From an uncultured Prevotellaceae bacterium (lineage in GTDB: Bacteria; Bacteroidota; Bacteroidia; Bacteroidales; Bacteroidaceae): DNA of 20,309 bases. Position numbers and translations under genes: made by a program. Of the stretch, positions 7,010 to 13,553 are shown piece by piece (within the stretch, counting starts at the first letter, position 1; every line of letters begins with the position of its first letter). The notes under the pieces are model-generated. The model was not told where the DNA came from and made no database searches. It saw only the letters and a list, made by a program, of their open reading frames with translations. The stretch lies in the NCBI GenBank assembly GCA_937900485.1, contig CALCEL010000009.1, positions 1 to 20,309 of the forward strand, read 5' to 3'.

Positions 7010-9430
7010 ATGAATTTTAGAATGAAAATATTGATAGCTGGTCTGGTCGCTATATCCACAAATGTAGCGGGTGCGCTTGCTGTTACTTCAAGTAAGGTAA
7101 ATTCGATAAGTAGGGATTATAAGGAGGCACTTGAGGAATACTCAATGGTGAATGACTCTGATGTCATTTACGATGAGTACGACAGCTTGTATTTCCTTGA
7201 CAGGGATAAGAAGAAAAAAGGTAAGAACCTCGCTACTAGTGAGTTTAATCCGAACGATTACATACTTGAGAAGCGTGTGCGTGATTATGGTGACACTGCT
7301 GGTGTGGACTTTAAGAAACTGTGGTACGTGCAGATTGGTGTCGGTGCGTCACAGATCCCGCCAGCTTCAGACGCATATAAGATGAACCTGCTCACAAACG
7401 CAAACCTTGGTATAGGTAAGTTGCTTAATGGTTATAACTCACTTCGTTTCTCTCTTGACGGAGGCATCGGTTATTTCAATAACAGCAATGAGCTTTACGT
7501 TCGTTACGGTGCGCGTTTGGATTACTTGTTCAGCTTCTCAAACTATATCTACGGATATAAGCCTTCACGTAAGGTTGACATATCTTCAGTTGTCGGTTTA
7601 GGTTTCCACCATAACGATTACCCTGGTGGTTACTCTATGCAGCAGAGCAACACTGCGGAGGGTCATGTCGGTTTGCAGTTCAAGTTCTTCACTGGTCCTC
7701 AGGGATACTTTGCTCTTGAGCCTTATGTTGGTGTCGCAGATAAGAACCAGGATATGTCCGGAACAGGATACTGGAGAAAGTATGACCTCTTCTACGGAGT
7801 AAACCTCAGCTTCATATACTTCCTCAACAACAACATGACTCCAAACGAGATGGCCATGTACCACCTCAAGAAGACATTTGCTGAGTTCACACATGAGGAC
7901 TCTGTCAAGTATGAGTTGTTGAAAGGTTACCGTGAGCGTACTCCTTGGTTCATTCAGACTTCAGCTGGTGCGCAGGCCACAATGGGTCTTGACGATATCA
8001 AGTTCCTCAGAACAACAGGTCACACACAGACTTTCGCTGTAGGACGTTGGATTTCTTCTCGTTTCGGTCTTCGTGGATCATTCGTGTCTAAACAGACCAC
8101 AGCATCACGTTACCTCTTCAACGTAAACCATGCTTCTTACTACGGTAACTACTCATGGGAGAGCTCATATGTACGTGACAACCACAGTATTTTCCAGGGA
8201 TTCAATCTCGAGGCTATGGTTAACCTCTTCGGTTTCAAAGAGAACTACGACTGGAACGCTCCGTTCGGAGCCACTCTCCTCCTCGGAGCTGGTGCCGGTA
8301 CGATGACCACATATTATATGGATGATGAGTGTGTCTCTTGGTACAGTGCTCATGACAATGACGCGCACACTGCAAAGCAGGAGATTGACCGTTACAAGTT
8401 CATCACAGACATCAAGCAGAAGAGCACTTCATTCAGTGCGGAGGATTACACAGTTGGTCTTCACTTCTGGGCACGTCTGACACAGGACCTCCAGATGTAT
8501 ATCGAGCCACGTTGGACATACTATATGTACAAGTCGATGACATCGGACACAGAGATGGAGAAGGATAATGACTTCAGTCTCTCACTCGGTCTAACGATGT
8601 TGTTGAGAGGAGAGAAATATCGCGAGCATTTCGATTATGAGTTCGAGTATGACAACAAACTTTATGTCGGACTCGGTGGTGGTCTCAACTACGAGTATAC
8701 AAAGGGTGACTACGAGTGGCGTAACAATCTCCACAACTACAACGGTATAGGTTTCGTTGGTTATCGTTTCAACAGGTTCCATGGTCTTCGTTTCTCTGTT
8801 GAGTGCGCTTCAATGACACAGAACTCATTCGAGAACTCAATCATCTACAACCTTTCAAGCCGTAACATCAACCAGTTGTTGTTCAATCATGACATGACAC
8901 TTACAGATGCCGGTCTTCACTATGCTGACATTGACGTTTATAAGCAGTCATCATATGAGCAGTGGACACGTAACTACTTTGTTCTCATGCCATCATTGTC
9001 ATACACACTCAGCCTCACAAACTTGTTGAGTGGTTACAAGCCAGGCAGAAAGACCAACCTCGACCTCGTTGTCGGTCCGTCCTTCGCTATGCTTGTAGGT
9101 GAGCAGCATAAGTTCTATGGATATCTTGAGCCATACATCTATGCCTCAGCATACAATGCCGGCAAGGCAGTAGGTAGCCTTCCAAGTGACATCACAAACT
9201 TCATGACATATCCAACACTTGATCCTAATTCAAAGAGCGAGTTCACTAAGTTCGGATTCGGTGGTCATGTCGGTATGAACATCACATTCAAGTTCAACGA
9301 CCGTATCGGTATGTTCGGTTCACCAATGTTCTACTTCTTTGGTAAGCAGTTCAAGTTTGACACGGATGAGTTCGTACATGGTTTGCGTGTCCTCATGACA
9401 GGAAACATCGGTTTGACATATACGTTCTGA
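7010..9430 (+). CDS. Outer-membrane protein with three tandem beta-barrel units
   Basis: Last gene of the operon; 806 residues. A signal peptide spans residues 1-24 (ATG at 7022 is an alternative in-frame start). A charged linker follows (~30-100). Three related units then appear: ~105-272, ~313-533 and ~550-806. Units 1 and 3 share YGYKPSRKVDISSVVGLGF (181-199) and SGYKPGRKTNLDLVVGPSF (674-692); unit 2 has the weaker LFGFKENYDW (406-415). All three carry a xxEP strand: FALEPYVGV (E237), MYIEPRWTYY (E499), GYLEPYIYA (E707). Each begins with a WYVQIGVGA / WFIQTSAGA / LYVGLGGGL strand. The protein ends GNIGLTYTF, a classical BAM recognition signal with terminal Phe. It could be three fused small barrels or one large barrel. 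A strong terminator follows. Outer-membrane location is firm; function is unknown. Confidence 0.85.
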   Translation: MNFRMKILIAGLVAISTNVAGALAVTSSKVNSISRDYKEALEEYSMVNDSDVIYDEYDSLYFLDRDKKKKGKNLATSEFNPNDYILEKRVRDYGDTAGVDFKKLWYVQIGVGASQIPPASDAYKMNLLTNANLGIGKLLNGYNSLRFSLDGGIGYFNNSNELYVRYGARLDYLFSFSNYIYGYKPSRKVDISSVVGLGFHHNDYPGGYSMQQSNTAEGHVGLQFKFFTGPQGYFALEPYVGVADKNQDMSGTGYWRKYDLFYGVNLSFIYFLNNNMTPNEMAMYHLKKTFAEFTHEDSVKYELLKGYRERTPWFIQTSAGAQATMGLDDIKFLRTTGHTQTFAVGRWISSRFGLRGSFVSKQTTASRYLFNVNHASYYGNYSWESSYVRDNHSIFQGFNLEAMVNLFGFKENYDWNAPFGATLLLGAGAGTMTTYYMDDECVSWYSAHDNDAHTAKQEIDRYKFITDIKQKSTSFSAEDYTVGLHFWARLTQDLQMYIEPRWTYYMYKSMTSDTEMEKDNDFSLSLGLTMLLRGEKYREHFDYEFEYDNKLYVGLGGGLNYEYTKGDYEWRNNLHNYNGIGFVGYRFNRFHGLRFSVECASMTQNSFENSIIYNLSSRNINQLLFNHDMTLTDAGLHYADIDVYKQSSYEQWTRNYFVLMPSLSYTLSLTNLLSGYKPGRKTNLDLVVGPSFAMLVGEQHKFYGYLEPYIYASAYNAGKAVGSLPSDITNFMTYPTLDPNSKSEFTKFGFGGHVGMNITFKFNDRIGMFGSPMFYFFGKQFKFDTDEFVHGLRVLMTGNIGLTYTF

Positions 9431-9452
9431 TTCCGATTAAGATAAAAGATAG

Positions 9453-9482
9453 AGAGGCGGCACCATATGCCGCCTCTTTTTA
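9453..9482 (+). terminator. Rho-independent terminator of the envelope operon
   Basis: A perfect 10-bp stem (AGAGGCGGCA / TGCCGCCTCT) with a five-base loop CCATA is followed directly by TTTTTATT. It starts 22 bases after the last stop codon of the operon. The flanks gataaaagat and ttttattatc can extend the pairing loosely. Confidence 0.93.
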
Positions 9483-9518
9483 TTATCTTCCCCTCAAGTA
9501 AAAAAATGAGTCGTCTCC

Positions 9519-9548
9519 TTTGCCGATTCATTAATATGTGTATATTTG
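9519..9548 (+). promoter_or_regulatory. Bacteroidetes promoter (-33 TTTG, -7 TATATTTG)
   Basis: TTTG at 9519-9522 and TATATTTG at 9541-9548 are separated by 18 bases, close to the Bacteroidetes consensus. The ATG of the next gene is 28 bases downstream. It comes right after the operon terminator, marking an independent transcription unit. Confidence 0.8.
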
Positions 9549-9576
9549 CAGAAATAAAGACTAAAAGAAAAAAGAG

Positions 9577-10005
9577 ATGATACTTCCCCGTAAGATACAG
9601 AGAACAGTGACATTCATACCGCGTGCGTGGCATCGTCGCGGCTTCGGTGTCCAGTCCCCTTATGACTATGAGTTGGTGCGTGATGTGTTGTTTGAGCGTC
9701 TTTCCTACTATGCTTATGAGGACCAGAACCTGCGCACACGTCGTCAGCGTCTTCTATATCGTCTCAAACTTCGTTTCGGTGACAAGCTGACGTGCGCCTC
9801 TGCCGGTGCTGATGAGGTCTACGAGAGGGTGGCGTCATCCTTCGTCGATGGTGATGTGTTATTCGTGGAGCGTATTTCCGGTTACAATGTGAAGCTGTGG
9901 CGTAAGATACTTGAAGACCAGAGAGCCCGTGTGACCTACGACCTTGGCTCCGACGGTTTAGTACTTTTCGACAGCCGGCGTTGCAAACAGAACTACCTTC
10001 TTTAA
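9577..10005 (+). CDS. Short conserved Bacteroidales protein (methyltransferase-family-like remnant)
   Basis: 142 residues, basic, without signal peptide or membrane segments. The N-terminal segment RAWHRRGFGVQSPYDYELVR and the following LSYYAYE match a conserved block I recall at the start of Bacteroidales proteins annotated as SAM-dependent methyltransferase-like. The C-terminal YDLGSDGLVLFDSRRCKQNY likewise matches the end of that family. The middle (RFGDKLTCASAGADEVYERV) is short and shows no clear SAM-binding glycine motif, so this is either a naturally short member or one that lost the catalytic core. The frame is intact with its own promoter, so I do not call it a pseudogene. A methyltransferase activity should not be assumed. 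Confidence 0.72.
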   Translation: MILPRKIQRTVTFIPRAWHRRGFGVQSPYDYELVRDVLFERLSYYAYEDQNLRTRRQRLLYRLKLRFGDKLTCASAGADEVYERVASSFVDGDVLFVERISGYNVKLWRKILEDQRARVTYDLGSDGLVLFDSRRCKQNYLL

Positions 10006-10122
10006 CCTTATCCATTCGCCTTTGTTGTTCGTCGCCGTCTCCTATTGACGTCTGTTAGTCCATTCTTGAAGAACAGTTAGTGACGTACTCATTCATCTAA
10101 TAAGGCCTAAATACTATATGCT

Positions 10123-10677
10123 ATGAAAATATATACAAAGACAGGAGATCTTGGTGAGACAAGCCTTGTTGGTGGTGTTCGCGTCAGCAAATGCTGTGAC
10201 AGGCTTGAGGCGTATGGTACTGTTGATGAGCTTAACTCCTTCATTGGACTACTCATGACGTACTGTGGTGACGCAGACCGTCAGTTTCTCACAGATGTGC
10301 AGAAGACACTCTTCACTGTTGGTTCCTACCTTGCAACCGACACCACTCAAACACAGCTCAGGGAAACTGCTGTTGTGACGACTGACATGGTCACCAGTGT
10401 CGAGCGTGAGATAGACAACATCAATTCCACACTGTCTCCATTCAAGATGTTCATATTACCTGGAGGCTCACGTCCGGCCTCTGTGAGCCATGTCTGTCGC
10501 ACGGTGTGTCGAAGAGCGGAGCGTTGCATCCTGCGTCTTCAGCAGAGCGGCGTTCTTGTTGACCCTAACGTCATAGCTTATGTCAACCGTCTGTCCGACT
10601 ACTTTTTCGTGCTTGCCCGCAGACTGAACCAAGATGAGGGCGGTAATGAAATTGTTTGGGACAGGAGAAATAAATAA
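10123..10677 (+). CDS. pduO: PduO-type cob(I)alamin adenosyltransferase
   Basis: 184 residues, the normal length for the PduO/MMAB family. The enzyme transfers the adenosyl group of ATP to cob(I)alamin to make coenzyme B12, which is needed for example by methylmalonyl-CoA mutase. The N-terminal ATP-binding motif is complete (YTKTGDLGETSLVGG, residues 4-18), followed by DRLEAYGTVDELNSFIG (26-42). The middle LPGGSRPAS (112-120) and the helix HVCRTVCRRAERCIL (R126, R130, R131, E133) form the family's catalytic core, and YVNRLSDYFFVLAR near the C-terminus is also typical. All key residues are present. It lies 117 bases after the preceding gene; I see no good TAnnTTTG motif and no cobalamin riboswitch in that gap, so co-transcription from the promoter at 9519 is possible. 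Confidence 0.95.
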   Translation: MKIYTKTGDLGETSLVGGVRVSKCCDRLEAYGTVDELNSFIGLLMTYCGDADRQFLTDVQKTLFTVGSYLATDTTQTQLRETAVVTTDMVTSVEREIDNINSTLSPFKMFILPGGSRPASVSHVCRTVCRRAERCILRLQQSGVLVDPNVIAYVNRLSDYFFVLARRLNQDEGGNEIVWDRRNK

Positions 10678-10685
10678 TTGTATTT

Positions 10686-10717
10686 TTTGGCAAATTCATA
10701 TACAAATTGTATTTTTG
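10686..10717 (+). promoter_or_regulatory. Bacteroidetes promoter (-33 TTTG, -7 TATTTTTG)
   Basis: TTTG at 10686-10689 and TATTTTTG at 10710-10717 are 20 bases apart, matching the Bacteroidetes consensus spacing. It drives the DUF2795 gene, whose ATG is 44 bases downstream. Confidence 0.85.
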
Positions 10718-10761
10718 CCCCCCATATAAATAGTAAACATATAATTGAATAAGCAAATATT

Positions 10762-10983
10762 ATGTATTGGACTTTGGAATTAGCATCTAAACTTGAAGAC
10801 GCACCTTGGCCAGCAACCAAGGATGAACTAATTGACTATGCCACACGCTCAGGAGCACCATTGGAGGTTATCGAGAATCTCGAGGAGATTGAGGACGAAG
10901 GTGACGTGTATGAGTCGATAGAAGAGATATGGCCTGACTATCCTTCAAAAGAAGATTTTCTTTGGGACGAGGAAGAGTATTAA
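10762..10983 (+). CDS. DUF2795 domain micro-protein
   Basis: 73 residues, very acidic. The opening MYWTLELASKLEDAPWPATK and the remainder (RSGAPLEVIENLEEIEDEGD, then SIEEIWPDYPSKEDFLW) match the DUF2795 protein that is almost invariant across Bacteroidales. The domain is small and helical (LxxxPWPATKxELIxYAxxxGAP); its biochemical role is unknown. The strict conservation in the order, the strong promoter and a following perfect hairpin suggest a well-expressed single-gene unit. It has no signal peptide, so it is cytoplasmic. Confidence 0.93.
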   Translation: MYWTLELASKLEDAPWPATKDELIDYATRSGAPLEVIENLEEIEDEGDVYESIEEIWPDYPSKEDFLWDEEEY

Positions 10984-11016
10984 GGCTTTCATTTAGGTCT
11001 AACGGGCTAATGAATC

Positions 11017-11057
11017 AGCGAGACAAACAAATAATATTTGTTTGTCTCGCTTCTGTT
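11017..11057 (+). terminator. Hairpin terminator after the DUF2795 gene
   Basis: A perfect 16-bp stem (AGCGAGACAAACAAAT / ATTTGTTTGTCTCGCT, 11017-11032 and 11036-11051) has an AAT loop and is followed by tctgttttgtg. It lies 34 bases after the stop. The T-run is broken, but the stem is long and perfect. Confidence 0.8.
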
Positions 11058-11840
11058 TTGTGGGTTATTACTGTGTTTAAAGAATAATTTTTGTGTGAAT
11101 ATGCTTTATCACATTGTCTTCGCCACATACATAGGATAATTCTTCTAGCACTCAATCATACAATTACAGTGTGAAAATGCATGACAGTTTGTCCTCGTCA
11201 GAAACATCACCTTGCGCCGACGTGTAGCAAAGCGTTCGGAGTTGTGTCGCATACGTGGATAGCGACCGCATTCCATGTGAGTGAAGAGTAGGTGGAATAA
11301 CGGACAATTGGGTATGTGACGATATTTCCTGTCCCTATTTTTGACTGAAAATAGGATAACTTGCAGATAATTATGAAATAAGGTATTTTGAACGCTATTA
11401 TCTCTTTTTTGAAAATCTCAGGTTAGGATATACACTACAAACAGGTCTGAGCTTTTAAAAATCCTAACCTGGGAATTTCAATGGCCTAACCTGAGATTTT
11501 CAGAGGCCGAATAAGACATGAGAAAAATCCGAAAGACATTTTTCTGTGAACACGCATCAACGTGAAAAGAGGAATATCGGACAACCAAAAAAGTGCGAAA
11601 AGGAATTGCTCTTCCTTGACAATAACGTGTGCCATCCTCGGTGTACGCTATTTGCCGGTCAACAAATTATAATATACAACTTCTAACAATAGAAGTGTGT
11701 CATTAGCGTGTCCGCGATGAGAGACACAGCGTATTGATAAACCAAGATGTCAAACCGTACGCAAATAACATACCCTTTATTTCTCTTTACTCTCATCTGT
11801 TCCTCTGAAAAGAAATAATCAAAAAAATCTGAGAAAGCCA
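11058..11840. other. AT-rich intergenic stretch without recognisable genes
   Basis: About 780 bases hold no convincing open frame on either strand and no tRNA or rRNA pattern. Visible items are a hairpin CCTATTTT/AAAATAGG (11334-11341 and 11348-11355, six-base loop) that overlaps a TATTTTTG motif at 11336-11343, the three-copy repeat at 11410-11502 described separately, and a small hairpin aaggaa/ttcctt near 11600. Composition is clearly more AT-rich than the neighbouring genes. It may hold a small RNA, decayed sequence or a dispersed repeat. Confidence 0.6.
11410..11502. repeat. Inverted/direct repeat trio (CCTAACCTGAGATTTTCA)
   Basis: An 18-base arm at 11410-11427 (TGAAAATCTCAGGTTAGG) has an exact inverted copy at 11485-11502, separated by 57 bases. 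A third copy at 11463-11480 (CCTAACCTGGGAATTTCA) is a direct repeat of the right arm with two differences, offset by 22 bases. Against the left arm, one difference becomes a G-U pair and the other a single mismatch, with two extra pairs inward. The left arm can therefore pair with either right copy. Confidence 0.85.
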
Positions 11841-11870
11841 TTGTGATTTAAATGGAAAACAATACATTTG
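11841..11870 (+). promoter_or_regulatory. Bacteroidetes promoter (-33 TTG, -7 TACATTTG)
   Basis: TTG at 11841-11843 and TACATTTG at 11863-11870 are 19 bases apart, a consensus arrangement. Just downstream, around the expected start of transcription, lies GATATC-aaaat-GATATC (11872-11888), a palindrome repeated with a five-base spacer that could be an operator. The ATG of the SPFH gene is at 11915. Confidence 0.8.
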
Positions 11871-11914
11871 CGATATCAAAATGATATCACTTTATAAACT
11901 TAATAATCGCGTTT

Positions 11915-12880
11915 ATGGAAAACAAAGAATTTTCTTTCAAAGGAATGGTGTTAAACGGCTTTCTCATGTTGTTCGTGAATATTGCAGTTTTGATTCTGTC
12001 AATTGTTGGCATTGTTTATGGTATTATTTTTCTTTCTGACAATGCAGGAAGTATAGGAGGTTTGACTTTTGCCGGTGGTATTGTCCTTCTCATCACAAAT
12101 GTTATCATGTGGCGCGGAATGATTCAGCTTGAGCCGAATGAGGCTAAGGTGACCACTTGGTTCGGAAAGTACACGGGCACGTTCGGTCAGACCGGTTACT
12201 ATTGGATATGTCCGTTCTATGGAACCAAGAGTGTCAGTCTTCGCGCCCGTAACCTGGACGCCGAGCCTATCAAGGTGAATGACAAGACTGGTAATCCTGT
12301 GATGATAGGTCTTGTGCTTGTGTGGAAGTTGAAGGACACCTATAAGGCGCTCTTTGAGGTTGACACGCAGACCATGGCGGCCAATCCTAACACTGTCGGC
12401 AACGACACCAAGGGGCTGATGAAAGCCCTCGAGAGTTTTGTGCGTGTGCAGAGTGACGCTGCCCTTCGTCAGGTGGCGGGTCAGTACGCCTATGATGACG
12501 AGGATGGCAAGAGCGATGGACCTACGCTTCGCTCAAGCGCTGATGAGATCAACGAGCAGCTGGAGCAAAAACTCGACGAGCGTCTTGACCTTGCCGGCAT
12601 CGAGGTTGTCGAGGCTCGTATCAACTACCTCGCCTATGCTCCGGAGATCGCCGCTGTCATGCTACGTCGTCAGCAGGCGTCAGCCATCATTACGGCTCGT
12701 GAGAAGATCGTGGAGGGAGCCGTGTCAATGGTCAAGATGGCCCTCGACAAGTTGTCGGACGAGAACATTGTCGACCTCGATGATGACAAGAAGGCTGCCA
12801 TGGTCAGCAACCTGCTCGTCGTGCTCTGTGGTGACGACTCCGCTCAGCCGGTGGTCAATACGGGCACACTGAACCATTGA
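11915..12880 (+). CDS. SPFH/band-7 domain membrane protein
   Basis: 321 residues. Two N-terminal membrane segments (~13-40, MLFVNIAVLILSIVGIVYGI, and ~47-65) anchor it in the inner membrane. The SPFH domain follows, starting at IQLEPNEAKVTTWFGKYTGT and continuing through PVMIGLVLVWKLKDTYKALF. The helical region EQKLDERLDLAGIEVVEARI and the conserved APEIAAVMLRRQQASAIITA are typical of prohibitin/stomatin-like proteins, followed by REKIVEGAVSMV. Such proteins form oligomeric scaffolds that organise membrane microdomains or control membrane proteases. The next gene, 24 bases downstream, encodes a small ribbon-helix-helix protein; this pairing is recurrent in other bacteria as I recall it. It has its own consensus promoter. 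The family call is secure; the specific role is unknown. Confidence 0.92.
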   Translation: MENKEFSFKGMVLNGFLMLFVNIAVLILSIVGIVYGIIFLSDNAGSIGGLTFAGGIVLLITNVIMWRGMIQLEPNEAKVTTWFGKYTGTFGQTGYYWICPFYGTKSVSLRARNLDAEPIKVNDKTGNPVMIGLVLVWKLKDTYKALFEVDTQTMAANPNTVGNDTKGLMKALESFVRVQSDAALRQVAGQYAYDDEDGKSDGPTLRSSADEINEQLEQKLDERLDLAGIEVVEARINYLAYAPEIAAVMLRRQQASAIITAREKIVEGAVSMVKMALDKLSDENIVDLDDDKKAAMVSNLLVVLCGDDSAQPVVNTGTLNH

Positions 12881-12904
12881 CGTGAGCAAATAAGATGATA
12901 AGAT

Positions 12905-13099
12905 ATGGCAGAGAAGAAGACCAAGAGTTTTATACTCCGCATTGACAGCGACACGATGGACGCTATAGAGGCTTGGGCTGCGGACGAGTTCCGCAGCACC
13001 AACGGCCAGTTGCAGTGGATCATCGCTGAGGCGTTGCGTAAAGCCGGACGACTGCCTAAGAAACGTTCCGTAAGTAGGGAGAAGACAGAGGAGGAGTGA
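12905..13099 (+). CDS. Arc-like ribbon-helix-helix small protein
   Basis: 64 residues. A short basic N-terminus leads to KSFILRIDSDTMDAIEAWAA, in which FILRID is the strand that contacts DNA in Arc/MetJ-type proteins. Helix DEFRSTNGQLQWIIAEALRK and a basic tail follow. The pattern strand, helix, S-x-N-G-Q, helix is that of the Arc family that follows SPFH genes. It is 24 bases after the SPFH stop and probably co-transcribed. It could repress its own operon (the GATATC repeats near 11880 are a candidate site) or serve another DNA-binding role. The C-terminal RSVSREKTEEE is charged and probably flexible. Confidence 0.88.
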   Translation: MAEKKTKSFILRIDSDTMDAIEAWAADEFRSTNGQLQWIIAEALRKAGRLPKKRSVSREKTEEE

Positions 13100-13478
13100 A
13101 GGGAGTGTCTTGGGCGTGCGGGAGATGGCGACATGAGTGCACACGCCACCATCTTCCGGTGTTACCTGGACGCCATCGGAGCCTCACGTCCTATGTGGAA
13201 TGAAAGAATTACGATAGTCATTAACCCAAAAAAGAAAGTTGTGAGACCGGAAAAAATCAAGTTTATCGCACGACAGAAGGCACAGTCTTCGAGATCGTCT
13301 TTCTAAATACTCATCGGTGCGGATTACAGTCGGTCCGCGCCGATGAGTCTGTCTGTATGTGAGACGGTCAAAATACAAACTACAATAGAAAACATGTCTT
13401 CACATTAACATCTCGGATTACAGTAGAGACTGTGTGAGCCTAAAAAATGTCCCTGATGTTATTAAAATCAAAAATTAT
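13100..13478. other. Intergenic stretch with hairpins, no gene
   Basis: About 380 bases without a convincing coding frame. Two stem-loops are visible: GGGAGATGG/CCATCTTCC (13120-13128 with 13149-13157, one G-U pair), close after the ribbon-helix-helix gene, and a stronger 14-bp stem ACTCATCGGTGCGG/CCGCGCCGATGAGT (13309-13322 with 13335-13348, one G-U pair, 12-base loop). Neither is followed by a clean T-run on the + strand. GGATTACAGT occurs in the loop of the second hairpin and again near 13416. Confidence 0.55.
13309..13348. terminator. Possible terminator hairpin
   Basis: The 14-bp stem with one G-U pair and a 12-base loop is followed by ctgtctgtatgt, which is pyrimidine-rich but not a true T-run. 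It lies 210 bases after the previous stop codon, far for a terminator, so it may instead end an unannotated small transcript. Confidence 0.4.
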
Positions 13479-13509
13479 TTTGGTGAGTCAACAAATTAAA
13501 GTATTTTTG
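13479..13509 (+). promoter_or_regulatory. Bacteroidetes promoter (-33 TTTG, -7 TATTTTTG)
   Basis: TTTG at 13479-13482 and TATTTTTG at 13502-13509 are 19 bases apart, matching consensus. The ATG of the secreted TPR-like gene is 44 bases downstream. Confidence 0.85.
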
Positions 13510-13553
13510 CGGAGCATAATAGTTTTGTAAAGTATAATTATACATAATTCTGA

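Noticed and set aside
10984..11914. Possible CRISPR array, tRNA or insertion sequence in the large gap
   Set aside because: Only three repeat copies with irregular spacing and orientation; no tRNA cloverleaf, no transposase frame and no terminal repeats with target duplication were seen.
12725..13152. Overlapping - strand frames of 139 and 102 codons opposite the SPFH and ribbon-helix-helix genes
   Set aside because: Both + strand genes have firm family matches, and the antisense products show no motif.
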